DNA of 64,000 bases from an uncultured Ruminococcus sp. (GCA_902786345.1 CADACB010000007.1:1-64000), one strand, 5' to 3'; numbered from the stretch's first letter, positions 21,115-29,279 are shown. Notes: a model not told the origin generated them from the sequence alone. Numbers and translations: made by a program.

Positions 21115-21954
21115 TCAGATTTCTGCTATTGCTTTTTCGTAAAGTTTTACGATTTTGTTTGCCGTGATTTGTGCTTTGTGCTTGCGGTATTCTGTCATAT
21201 TCTTGTATCGTCTTGTATCTATCTCTGTATCATTAAAATGTTTGATGAAGTTTTCTATTATACAATTTCCTACTGCTTTTATAAACCTTGCGACTCTCAT
21301 CATCTGTTCTGCATTCTGATACTTGCAGAGTCTGAATTCAATCGTATTGTTGTGCTGCAAATTTATGAAGTTTGTGTGATTCAGTGCATTTGAGTATCTG
21401 TCGATTTTATCTGCATAGTATGTAAAATCACGCCCCCAAAATGCCGCCGTTTTGTTTGATGTTTCCTGCATTTTTTCACAAAGCGGTACAAACAAACTAT
21501 GATAAAAGCGTCTCAGATAGTCCATAGTCTCACGGTTGATATATTCTCTATTGCCATAATGTGTATGTGTTCCGCAGTTATCACCAACTCTCAAATTGCC
21601 GTTTGTGATAAGTTTATCAAAAGTTGTAAAAGTCTTTGAGATACTATTCAAGCCATTGAATATAGGGCTTTTATATTCAACGTCAACCGTACAATCAGAA
21701 GTCGGAAGGAATTTAGCTGCTATAAATTCAGACCTTGCGGTTAAATCGCTGTATGATGTTTCAAACTCCCAGCCGAATGTATCGCCGGTGTTCTTGACTT
21801 TACCATGTCGCCTGTTGTTGTCGCTGTTATAGCCAGCCATACCGTGTGCGTGGAAGTCGCACATATAGGCGTTACGTCCGCCACGTCTTGCAAGTGGCAT
21901 CGCCACTGTTGCACACTGTCTGCATCCGGGAAAGTTACAAATAGGATTTTTCAT
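21115..21954 (-). CDS. phage amidoligase (glutamine-synthetase-like COOH-NH2 ligase)
   Basis: About 279 residues. An N-terminal CxxC-type segment (CNFPGCRQC, then CDFH) binds zinc. The catalytic part has GWEFET at about residues 60-65, a central CTVDVEYKSPIF, then GDNCGTHTHYGN and NTIEFRLCKYQNAEQMMRVA. These match the amidoligase family, which uses ATP to join carboxyl and amine groups, possibly modifying proteins or cell-wall peptides. The start at 21954 follows GAGG. It stands alone in the control region under the XRE operator at 22138. Confidence 0.75.
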   Translation of the reverse strand: MKNPICNFPGCRQCATVAMPLARRGGRNAYMCDFHAHGMAGYNSDNNRRHGKVKNTGDTFGWEFETSYSDLTARSEFIAAKFLPTSDCTVDVEYKSPIFNGLNSISKTFTTFDKLITNGNLRVGDNCGTHTHYGNREYINRETMDYLRRFYHSLFVPLCEKMQETSNKTAAFWGRDFTYYADKIDRYSNALNHTNFINLQHNNTIEFRLCKYQNAEQMMRVARFIKAVGNCIIENFIKHFNDTEIDTRRYKNMTEYRKHKAQITANKIVKLYEKAIAEI

Positions 21955-21998
21955 AGTTAATAACCTCACTTTATGTTAATTTTTGAAAATTTATTAAT

Positions 21999-22019
21999 CT
22001 TGTTGTGCTGTCTGACTTT
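21999..22019 (-). promoter_or_regulatory. leader motif GTCAGACAG-ACAACACG, copy 5
   Basis: The minus strand reads AAAGTCAGACAGCACAACAA-G, 45 bases ahead of the amidoligase start, at the end of a long structured leader. Confidence 0.45.
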
Positions 22020-22129
22020 GGAAGGCTCTTGTTTATCTCCCGTCCCCCTTGCAACCGTCAGCCGCCGCCACGCTGTATAGGTTTTTAGCCGCCTATACTC
22101 ACTGTTGAGGCGTTCCCGTGTGCCTCACT
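22020..22129 (-). promoter_or_regulatory. structured 5' leader of the amidoligase transcript
   Basis: The expected transcript start is near 22129. The leader of about 175 bases is far more GC-rich than its surroundings and contains two hairpins: GAGGC/GCCTC and GTATAGG/CCTATAC with loop CGGCTAAAAA. Such a long folded leader suggests RNA-level control. Confidence 0.45.
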
Positions 22130-22135
22130 GTCATA

Positions 22136-22164
22136 ATTATAGCCGATTATTTGGCTATAGTCAA
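22136..22164 (-). promoter_or_regulatory. leftward promoter with perfect XRE-type operator O3
   Basis: TTGACT (22164-22159), 17-base spacer, TATAAT (22141-22136). TATAGCC (22138-22144) and GGCTATA (22153-22159) form a perfect inverted repeat spanning the spacer, matching O1 at 19320. Confidence 0.75.
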
Positions 22165-22326
22165 TACAAATTTTTAAAAATTTTGATTTTTTGGCAAAGT
22201 TTGACTTTATGCACAAACGAGTAATAATGTATTTGTGCAATATCAATAAATATATGGTATATTATGGTAAAATAGCAAGGTGTCAGCCGGGATATTGATA
22301 TATATACATTATATACAGAAAAATTG

Positions 22327-22377
22327 AATTTTGAAAAATAAGCAAAAACCGCATAAATACTATGATTTTTCAAAATT
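22327..22377. repeat. outlying pair of TTTTTCAAAATT elements
   Basis: An exact reverse copy (22327-22338) and an exact forward copy (22366-22377) of the 19.9-20.8 kb array element, 28 bases apart, on the other side of the amidoligase gene. Confidence 0.7.
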
Positions 22378-22774
22378 TGAATTTTTTGTATTAAAATCAG
22401 GAAGATAATACCTATTGAATAACTATGTTTTATGGTAATATATGGATATGCTATTTGCCTATCTGATTAGTAGGTTTATATAAAGTGTTGCAAATGCAAC
22501 AGATTATAACTATACAGTATTTTATGTATATTGTGTATATTTATACATAACCTGATTAAAAAGTATAGGTTTTATGCGGTTTTTTGAATGAATGAAAATG
22601 AATATACAATGATGAATGTATTTTTATACAAAAATTGCATAAATATACATAATTTCTCGAAAATATTCATTTTATAATGAATATTTATACATTCTAATTA
22701 GTTAGTAAAAATCACAAAATAGTGATAATATTATACCGATAATAACAATAAAAGCGGCTTTTTATGCGGTTTTT
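22344..22774. repeat. three copies of TTTATGCGGTTTTT
   Basis: Forward copies at 22571-22584 and 22761-22774, and a reverse copy at 22344-22357. The stretch between is AT-rich, without a convincing gene, and contains ATGAATATTTATACATT-like inverted sequences. Confidence 0.5.
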
Positions 22775-22812
22775 CAAGTCTATTTTTTGCACTTTTATAG
22801 ACTTGTTTTTTT
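22775..22812 (+). terminator. rho-independent terminator with no gene upstream
   Basis: CAAGTCTAT (22775-22783) and ATAGACTTG (22797-22805) form a perfect nine-base stem followed by seven T. No rightward gene lies within 3 kb upstream, so it either ends repressor or array transcripts or belongs to an unseen small RNA. Confidence 0.65.
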
Positions 22813-22931
22813 AAACCCTCAATAATAGGGGGTAACTTTACATCACAAACTACCGTAAATTGCCAGCCGAGGACATCATGTGTTTCCCTTCACCCTCTTC
22901 AATTTTTAAACTTTAATCCCCTTATAACCCT

Positions 22932-23141
22932 CAATTTTTCGCACTTATCGAAAAATAAATTTTGCTTATCCAAACTCTCAAAGTTTCGCATTTTAAACCA
23001 AAATAACAGCTCCACCGAAACGATTATTTTTCATCTGTAAATTACCAATGTTTCGCAATTAAATTCAAAAATTTTCGAGCTTCCGAAAAATACATTAAAA
23101 TTTACTTTATTTTTCGATTTCCAAAATACCAATTTTTCGCA
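22932..23141. repeat. four direct repeats CAAWKTTTCGCA (iteron-like)
   Basis: Copies at 22932-22943, 22979-22990, 23046-23057 and 23130-23141, all in the same orientation, interleaved with CCGAAA/TTTTTCG strings. Direct repeats next to very AT-rich DNA resemble a replication-initiator binding region. Confidence 0.5.
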
Positions 23142-23303
23142 GGTAATAATTGAATAATAATCCAAAAATGAAAATAATCATATTATTTATAAGTAAAATG
23201 ATTCTTTTTATAACAAAATAACAGCATATTATTCTTAATTTTTGTTCCGAAAATTCTTTAAAAATATTTCTTTTCCTCCGAAAATTTAGCAATACAGTTA
23301 CTT

Positions 23304-23360
23304 CATTATACTATACTTTAATACTATTCTTATATTAATACAATTCAGTATAGTATAATG
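23304..23360. repeat. 14-base perfect inverted repeat
   Basis: CATTATACTATACT (23304-23317) and AGTATAGTATAATG (23347-23360), loop 29 bases, in extremely AT-rich DNA. Confidence 0.65.
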
Positions 23361-23456
23361 TAAATAATTAATAATAGTATTATATTATATATATATATAT
23401 ATAATTAATAAGAGTATTAAATTATAGTAAATAATTAAGAATAGTATTAATTATTA

Positions 23457-23521
23457 TACAATTACTTATTTAATACGATTCTTATATAATAATATATATT
23501 ATATATAAATAAGTAATTGTA
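23457..23521. repeat. 16-base perfect inverted repeat
   Basis: TACAATTACTTATTTA (23457-23472) and TAAATAAGTAATTGTA (23506-23521), loop 33 bases. With the repeat at 23304 and the TA-rich run between, this is a likely duplex-unwinding or protein-binding site. Confidence 0.65.
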
Positions 23522-23897
23522 CAGTAACCCTATATTCATTTGAGCCTATCGGCTCTTATTGCTGCCATTGCTCAGACTAACAGCCTTATGAAAATATATC
23601 CCAGAGCAATGTCATCAATAAACATTCTCCTACTAATTAAAATTATTGGTTTACATTTCATTAAGGTTACATCTTAACACTAATATTTTTTTATACAAAA
23701 AAAAGAAATTTAAAACGGTATTATTTGGGATTTAAATTCAGTCTTTACACAAGCCGCCCGATACCCTCTCTAAAATCAATTCTACGCCAGTTTAAGACCA
23801 TTTTATATCTTACCCTATGTAACTATATTATTTTTTGTTTCGTGTCTTGTAGGTCATTTTAAGTAATTTTACAAGTATCGAATATTTTTTTACTTTA
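23522..23897. other. non-coding stretch before the polymerase promoter
   Basis: No gene seen. It holds a short hairpin GAGCC/GGCTC near 23539 and an inverted repeat ATTGCTC/GAGCAAT around 23570-23615; otherwise plain AT-rich DNA. Confidence 0.3.
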
Positions 23898-23951
23898 TTC
23901 TAAAATAATTTAGAACAATCGCTTGACAGACTTGAAATGTTATGTTATAAT
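23898..23951 (+). promoter_or_regulatory. promoter of the RNA polymerase gene with upstream palindrome
   Basis: TTGACA (23923-23928), 17-base spacer, TATAAT (23946-23951). Upstream, TTCTAAA and TTTAGAA (23898-23915) form a palindrome. AAAATAATTTAGAACAATC ends two bases before the -35, identical in sequence and spacing to the SprT-like gene promoter at 6539. A consensus promoter means host polymerase can start this operon. Confidence 0.8.
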
Positions 23952-24045
23952 TATTTTAGAGTTATTAGATGCGGAAATTTTAATATTTTTTTATTTTATA
24001 TAATCAGTAAGAATAATAATATTTTGTATTATTGGAGGAGGATAT

Positions 24046-25701
24046 TTGAAACAAACAAGCGTACACCAATTCATCTATAAGATAGAAAGCAAAATGCTAA
24101 AACAAGCAAATTGGCATTTGACACTCCCTTTGAAGGTTGCTATGGAACAATACCCGGAATTGATTGTGTCCTTAAATGAAAGTCAATGCCTAAGATTCAT
24201 AGATGAAATTAATGGTACTTCGGATAGAACGGCAAAAGTCCGCAGTATTCAAAAAACTATTAAACAAATTAAAAAATTACCTAAGAGCAGAGAGAATAAA
24301 AAGCTAATTGAAAATAACTATGAATACCTTTACAACTTGCAATTTCAAAAAGACTATATGTGTGTAATTATGAATTGTAAGTCTGATTACGATAGGGCAA
24401 ATTTAGGATTCACTATAAGTTTTGGTAACGGATGCACCATTAAATACAAAAGATTACTCGGTACAAATGGCGGTATTAAAAATTCGACAATAGTTTATGT
24501 CAACGAGAACATTTACGATGAATTAAAAAAGCGAATAGACAACGGTAGAAATAAATCAAAAGAGTTTGTTCCTGCTAAATTAGAAGCATATCAGGCTCTT
24601 GTGTGTAGCGGTTCTACTCCCCTACCTTTACCTAAAGGATTTATAGTAGTTAAAGATTGTATAACAAAATTTAAAGAAGATGTTTATCTTATTGATGATT
24701 CAGAGGATGGAGAACCAAAACTTACGTATGAAAATGATTATGAAATCGAACATAATGATTCTGACGGTTTCGGTTTAATGTTGCCATCCTATTCCCGAAA
24801 AATAAATGAATATCTAAATGGTAAATCAAATACTATCGCCGGAATAAATACTCGTTTTGCGTGGACTAAGGGAATGTTATATACATTCGACTTTATAGAG
24901 TTTGCGGAGAAAATCGCTAACAATTATGTCGTAACTGATGTATGGGGACAAAAGCGTGATGTTAGGGATGCAGAAGTTATACTCACAGAATCAATGCTGA
25001 AGCTCTGGGATAGTTATGATAGCTGGGAAGATTATTATGAAAACTGTAAGCAGAATCATTATCAATTTTCTTGTGCGAAAACTACACCGGAAGAATTGGA
25101 ATCTATTAGATTTACTAATTATCAATTCTTGCAAAGCTATGAATTTACGGATGATGAACTATATGAATTATGCAAACCAGCAATAGATGAAATTAAAGAT
25201 GTCATTGGATTTGATTATAGAAAGAGTTTGGCTTTTCTTGCAGGTTTTGGCTTAAATGATAAAAATGTATTTAAAGGCGATACTGAATCTTATGTTAAAG
25301 CATTGATGATTGAGCCAAAATTGATAGATGACCCATTTGTGCGAAGAAAAATTTATAATATGATTCGTACAAGAATAGAAATGGGAATGCGTGGAGCATT
25401 TTTGATTGATGCTAACTTTGCTATGATTTCTGGCGACCCTTATGCTTTGGCACAAAAAATATTTGGACTGGAAGTAACAGGATTATTAAAAAAAGGCGAA
25501 GTATATCATAAATATTGGTCTGATAAAGGCTCATTAGAAATTGTATGCTTTCGTGCGCCTATGACTTGTCATAATAATATACGTAAAATGAAATTAAATT
25601 GTAGTGATGAAATTAATTATTGGTATAAGTATATTGATTCAGTTCTTGTTTATAATGCTTGGGATTCAAGTTGTGAATCTATGAACGGAGCTGACAAGGA
25701 T
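24046..25701 (+). CDS. single-chain DNA-dependent RNA polymerase, exon 1 (YonO-like)
   Basis: 552 codons from TTG 24046 after GGAGGAGG. The product resembles the two-barrel polymerases of SPbeta YonO and crAss-like phages rather than T7. FRAPMTCHN near residue 503 matches the RxP segment of multisubunit enzymes. The exon ends MNGADKD at the catalytic loop, and the next two residues, GD, come from exon 2, giving D-K-D-G-D (residues 550-554), the magnesium-binding DxDGD motif. Splicing at U25701 is required: unspliced translation stops ten codons later. It probably transcribes the late genes. Confidence 0.8.
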
Positions 25702-26722
25702 AAACAAAACTGTCCTTGTAAAACTTGGTGAACTATTAAATAATAGGTGTCGCATTTGCGGCTAACGGTGGAACTCTAATTATTTATCGCATTGTATTTA
25801 GGCGGTGATAATTATTGGAAGAAAAATGGAAAGATATTGAAGGATATGAAGGATATTATCAAATAAGTAATTATGGGAATGTAAAATCACTTGATAGAAT
25901 TATACATCGTGCAGATGGGAAAGTATCTCATTTAAAATCAAAAATAAAGAAACAAACATATAATTCTGATGGATATTTAACAGTAAAATTATCTAAAAAT
26001 GGAATTGATGTAAGAATAGCAACACATATATTAGTAGCCAAAGCATTTGTTCAGGGATATTTTGATAAGGCAGAAATTAATCATATTGATTGTAATAGAA
26101 CAAATAATTGTGCGGATAACTTAGAATGGGTAACACATTATGATAACATTGCCTATTCGATAAAATGCGGAAATCATATAAGCGTTTATGCCGATTATTC
26201 AGGTAGTAATAATCCTAATTATGGCAATCATAAATTAAAAGAATTATATGCAAATAATAAAGATTTGGCAAAAGTTAAACAAGGTAGAGTAGGACAGCAG
26301 AACGGCAGGGCTATTCCTATTAAGATGATTTTAAAAAATGGCGAAGAAATAAAATTTTCCTATATTGGAGAATGTAGTAAATATATTATAAAAAATTCTT
26401 TGACAGATAATAAAAATATCAAAACACTTAATGATGTGATAGGTAAATGTTTAAAAAATAACACTACTTACAAAAATATAAGTTTCTCAAGATTATAATA
26501 ACTTTTTGATAAATAATTAGACAATACCGTGCCAAGCCATTATGGAAACATTTTGGAAGGTGTAACGACTATGGAATACGGGCTGTGTCATCTTGTGATA
26601 TGCCTATGAATCCAGTACATTTACGGTGAAATTCCGTAAGTGGAAGTGCCAAGCTATATAATAAAATATAGAAGAGATAGTCTATCCCCCTAATAAATAT
26701 CGGGCAACCGAGGGTATAAATG
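25702..26722 (+). mobile_element. group I intron in the RNA polymerase active-site codons
   Basis: Exon 1 ends ACAAGGAU, which pairs with the intron's GUCCUUGU (25712-25719) as an eight-base P1 ending in the required U-G wobble. The intron ends in G (26722). The downstream core has GUGUAACGACUAU (near 26560) and GAAGAGAUAGUCUAUCCCCC (near 26670), matching the two strands of P7 in phage group I introns such as those of Twort. An HNH gene sits in a peripheral loop. Removal restores the DxDGD frame exactly. Confidence 0.88.
25815..26498 (+). CDS. intron-encoded HNH homing endonuclease
   Basis: 227 residues from TTG 25815 after GGCGGTGAT. An N-terminal NUMOD4 motif (WKDIEGYEGYYQISNYGNVK) is followed by an HNH core (EINHIDCNRTNNCADNLEWV, residues 87-106). 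Such enzymes cut intronless alleles so that the intron is copied in. The C-terminal part (about 100-227) should recognise the target, here presumably the polymerase active-site codons, an ideal conserved site. Confidence 0.88.
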   Translation: MEEKWKDIEGYEGYYQISNYGNVKSLDRIIHRADGKVSHLKSKIKKQTYNSDGYLTVKLSKNGIDVRIATHILVAKAFVQGYFDKAEINHIDCNRTNNCADNLEWVTHYDNIAYSIKCGNHISVYADYSGSNNPNYGNHKLKELYANNKDLAKVKQGRVGQQNGRAIPIKMILKNGEEIKFSYIGECSKYIIKNSLTDNKNIKTLNDVIGKCLKNNTTYKNISFSRL

Positions 26723-27868
26723 GGTGACACTAATATGTGTACTGACAATCCAATATTACTTAAAAACACGAAATCACTACCAGCCATTATTTGTTTGCAA
26801 AAAAAAGCAGTAAAAGTAATCCCAACAGAGTACGATATTATAGAAGCAAATAAACTTGCATTTAATGACGATATAGGTACAATCACAAATAGGGTTACTT
26901 CAATGTTTGAATTGCAAGCCGGATTCGATAAAGATAGTGCAGAATATAAAGAACTTGAATATCGTATAATGTGCGGACAGCATTATCAACAATGCAGTAT
27001 AGATAGAGCAAAGGGCATTGTAGCCAAGCCTATGCCTCCCTATTGGTTTACATCACGAGGCATATCTGAAAATAATTTTTCAGAAGATGAAATACAATTC
27101 CAAAAGAAAATCATGGCATCACATAAGCCGTATTTTATGACCTATGTTTATTCTAATTTAAAAACCGAAAATAACAAGTATTTGAGAAATAGTAATAGTA
27201 ATGCAGTTCGTAGATTTGCAAAATACGGAATTGAAACTTTACAAGACTTAGAGAACTATAAATCTAAAACCGTTGGAATGAAAAAATTTTTGGAGTTTTA
27301 TAAATTACTATCTCCTGTTGGTAACAATGCTTGTGTTGTTAATAGGATTGCGTGGTTATTTGAAAAAGAATTTTGCAGCTACCTGAAAAGGCTATCTTCA
27401 TTAGAAAAAAATACAGATAAATGTTCATTTGATTATAGTATCCTCAAATCTGATACCGAGTATTCTCAATCTAATTATGATAAGATTTATCAAATATACA
27501 AAGATTATACTGTTTTGCTGAAATCATATTTAATTAAAGCACACGCTGAAAAATTAGATAAGTTTGATAATTGGGTCGAAATTCAAAAATATATACATTG
27601 GTTTCAAGACAGATGTTATCAAGTATGCTGTAATGCAGACGAGTTAAATAATATCGTAATTGACATTTGCTATCAGTCAGAAAATACAAAACAGTTTGCG
27701 TGGGATATATGCGGTGATGTCATTATCAAAAATTTATTGAATAGATATGGTGGCAAGATTAGTTATCCTTATTGTGTTAAAGAAAATGGCGAATTTACAT
27801 ATTTTGGTAAGAAATTTGAAATGAGGTCGATAAATATTTTGGAGGAATCGAATGATTATATTGGATGA
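26723..27868 (+). CDS. single-chain RNA polymerase, exon 2
   Basis: 382 codons including the stop, joined in frame to exon 1 for a 933-residue enzyme. It opens with GDTNMCTDNPILLKN, completing the DxDGD loop. The remainder is helical and includes CGQHYQQCSIDRAKGIVAKP. An ATG at 26720 overlaps the intron's last three bases, but no ribosome site precedes it and the product alone would lack half the active site. The stop overlaps the next gene by 17 bases. Confidence 0.8.
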   Translation, partial: GDTNMCTDNPILLKNTKSLPAIICLQKKAVKVIPTEYDIIEANKLAFNDDIGTITNRVTSMFELQAGFDKDSAEYKELEYRIMCGQHYQQCSIDRAKGIVAKPMPPYWFTSRGISENNFSEDEIQFQKKIMASHKPYFMTYVYSNLKTENNKYLRNSNSNAVRRFAKYGIETLQDLENYKSKTVGMKKFLEFYKLLSPVGNNACVVNRIAWLFEKEFCSYLKRLSSLEKNTDKCSFDYSILKSDTEYSQSNYDKIYQIYKDYTVLLKSYLIKAHAEKLDKFDNWVEIQKYIHWFQDRCYQVCCNADELNNIVIDICYQSENTKQFAWDICGDVIIKNLLNRYGGKISYPYCVKENGEFTYFGKKFEMRSINILEESNDYIG

Positions 27869-28727
27869 AAAGCAATATGCCCGAAGATGCTTAGAAGAAA
27901 ACTCTTTGGGCGAGAATACATATATCACATTGTCTATTATAGCGAAATACTATTATTTTGATTGTGGGTATAAAAAGAAAAAGATTAAAGAATTACTGAA
28001 AGAATTTCTAACCACTAATTATATTGCATTTCCAAAAGAAGAAAATGCTTGGAATAATAATATAGAGAAGATTGTGAACAAGGTTAATAAACAAAAATTG
28101 TACGAAATTTCGGGAGTTAAAATAACCAAAGCAGAAATAGATAGAATACAGACATTACAGAATAAGTTATTAGAAAAACTCGCTTTTACCATGCTATGCC
28201 TTGCAAAATTTCACAATGCTAAAAATGAAAATAACAATGGATGGGTAACAACATTAGGTAAAGAACTTTTGAATTTAGCAAACATAAATTGCCCTCAAAG
28301 TAGGTTGAATATCCATATTAATAATTTATATGAAGCTGGGTTACTTGATTTACCGCTGCGGTGCGATAATACAAATTGCAGAATTAACTTTATTGACAAT
28401 GACGGTGATGAAGAATTATTTGTATCTGATTTTAGGAATTTGGGATTTGAATATTTACTTTATTGCGGAGAAAATTATATTAGATGTGCAGAGTGCGGTG
28501 CATTAACAAAAGGAAATAAAAATGGTACAAAAAAATATTGTTCAAAATGTAATAGTTATTCTAAATTAGGTTTTAAAATTCGTTATTGTATAGATTGTGG
28601 AACTCCTTTTAAAGTTGCACCAAATGTTGCTACAAAAATAAGATGCGATACCTGTCAACATAAACATAATAATCTTAATAAAAAGAAATGGCGAGACAGC
28701 AAAAATGATAAATCTATATGTATATAA
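27852..28727 (+). CDS. zinc-finger protein coupled to the RNA polymerase gene
   Basis: 291 residues, with the start overlapping the polymerase gene after GGAGG. The N-terminal two-thirds is helical with RLNIHINNLYEAGLLDLPLR, a winged-helix-like segment. The C-terminal 90 residues carry zinc ribbons: CAECGAL, CSKC, CIDCGTP and CDTC. Translation coupling makes it a candidate accessory or promoter-recognition factor for the phage polymerase, an inference from position only. Confidence 0.65.
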   Translation: MIILDEKQYARRCLEENSLGENTYITLSIIAKYYYFDCGYKKKKIKELLKEFLTTNYIAFPKEENAWNNNIEKIVNKVNKQKLYEISGVKITKAEIDRIQTLQNKLLEKLAFTMLCLAKFHNAKNENNNGWVTTLGKELLNLANINCPQSRLNIHINNLYEAGLLDLPLRCDNTNCRINFIDNDGDEELFVSDFRNLGFEYLLYCGENYIRCAECGALTKGNKNGTKKYCSKCNSYSKLGFKIRYCIDCGTPFKVAPNVATKIRCDTCQHKHNNLNKKKWRDSKNDKSICI

Positions 28728-28950
28728 CATTATAAATACTAATGTTTAATACTATAATTTTTAATAAAATGCGAAAAATGCTTTTGGAGATGAAGAAAAA
28801 TATACCAAGTAAAATTAGGTATTATAACTACGAAACATTGAGGGTTAAAAACTGTTTTTGTTGATATTAAATAAAATTTGTATTTTCCTTATATGGAAGG
28901 AATAAAACTTCCTATTCTCATTTCTTTATCTTTCTCTTATGTGGTGGCTA
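28728..28950. other. intergenic region before the tRNA cluster
   Basis: No convincing gene. A 31-codon frame from ATG near 28770 lacks a ribosome site. CTTATATGGAAGGAATAAAACTTCC contains a small hairpin. Confidence 0.3.
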
Positions 28951-29042
28951 TTAACGACCATCCTTCTATAAAAATTTGGGTTACAAGAAGATAATTATTC
29001 CAATACCATTTTGGTGGTATGTGGAATCAAATTGGTCGTTAA
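28951..29042 (+). ncRNA. candidate structured RNA upstream of the tRNAs
   Basis: TTAACGACCA (28951-28960) and TGGTCGTTAA (29033-29042) form a perfect ten-base outer stem. Inside, ATTCC-ATACCA pairs with TGGTAT-GGAAT (28997-29027). The fold ends 15 bases before the first tRNA. It might be a processed leader, a small RNA or a decayed tRNA-like element; no known class is recognised. Confidence 0.5.
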
Positions 29043-29057
29043 ATTTCCACTTGATAT

Positions 29058-29130
29058 TCCCACATAGTTCAGTTGGTAGAGCAACAGACTATTAATCTGT
29101 GAGTCGCACGTTCAAGCCGTGCTGTGGGAG
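29058..29130 (+). tRNA. tRNA with anticodon AUU (Asn by codon AAU)
   Basis: A full cloverleaf: acceptor TCCCACA/TGTGGGA, D arm GTTC/GAGC, anticodon arm ACAGA-CTATTAA-TCTGT, T arm GCACG-TTCAAGC-CGTGC, discriminator G, no encoded CCA. It aligns closely with bacterial tRNA-Asn but has A at position 34 where tRNA-Asn normally has G. It should read AAU, plentiful in this AT-rich genome. Confidence 0.88.
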
Positions 29131-29200
29131 CTTCGGAATTACCCTTGTTGTCTGCGGACTAAAGGTAGTTGTAATGGACGAGTCTGTTACAACTTTAAAT

Positions 29201-29279
<79 letters not shown>

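Noticed and set aside
22161-23292. Short open frames of 60-70 codons in the control region
   Set aside because: Low-complexity AT-rich sequence, no ribosome sites, and overlap with repeats and promoters.
26720-27868. Exon 2 of the polymerase as an independent gene
   Set aside because: No ribosome site before ATG 26720, and the product would carry only the last residues of the active site. The in-frame splice explains it fully.
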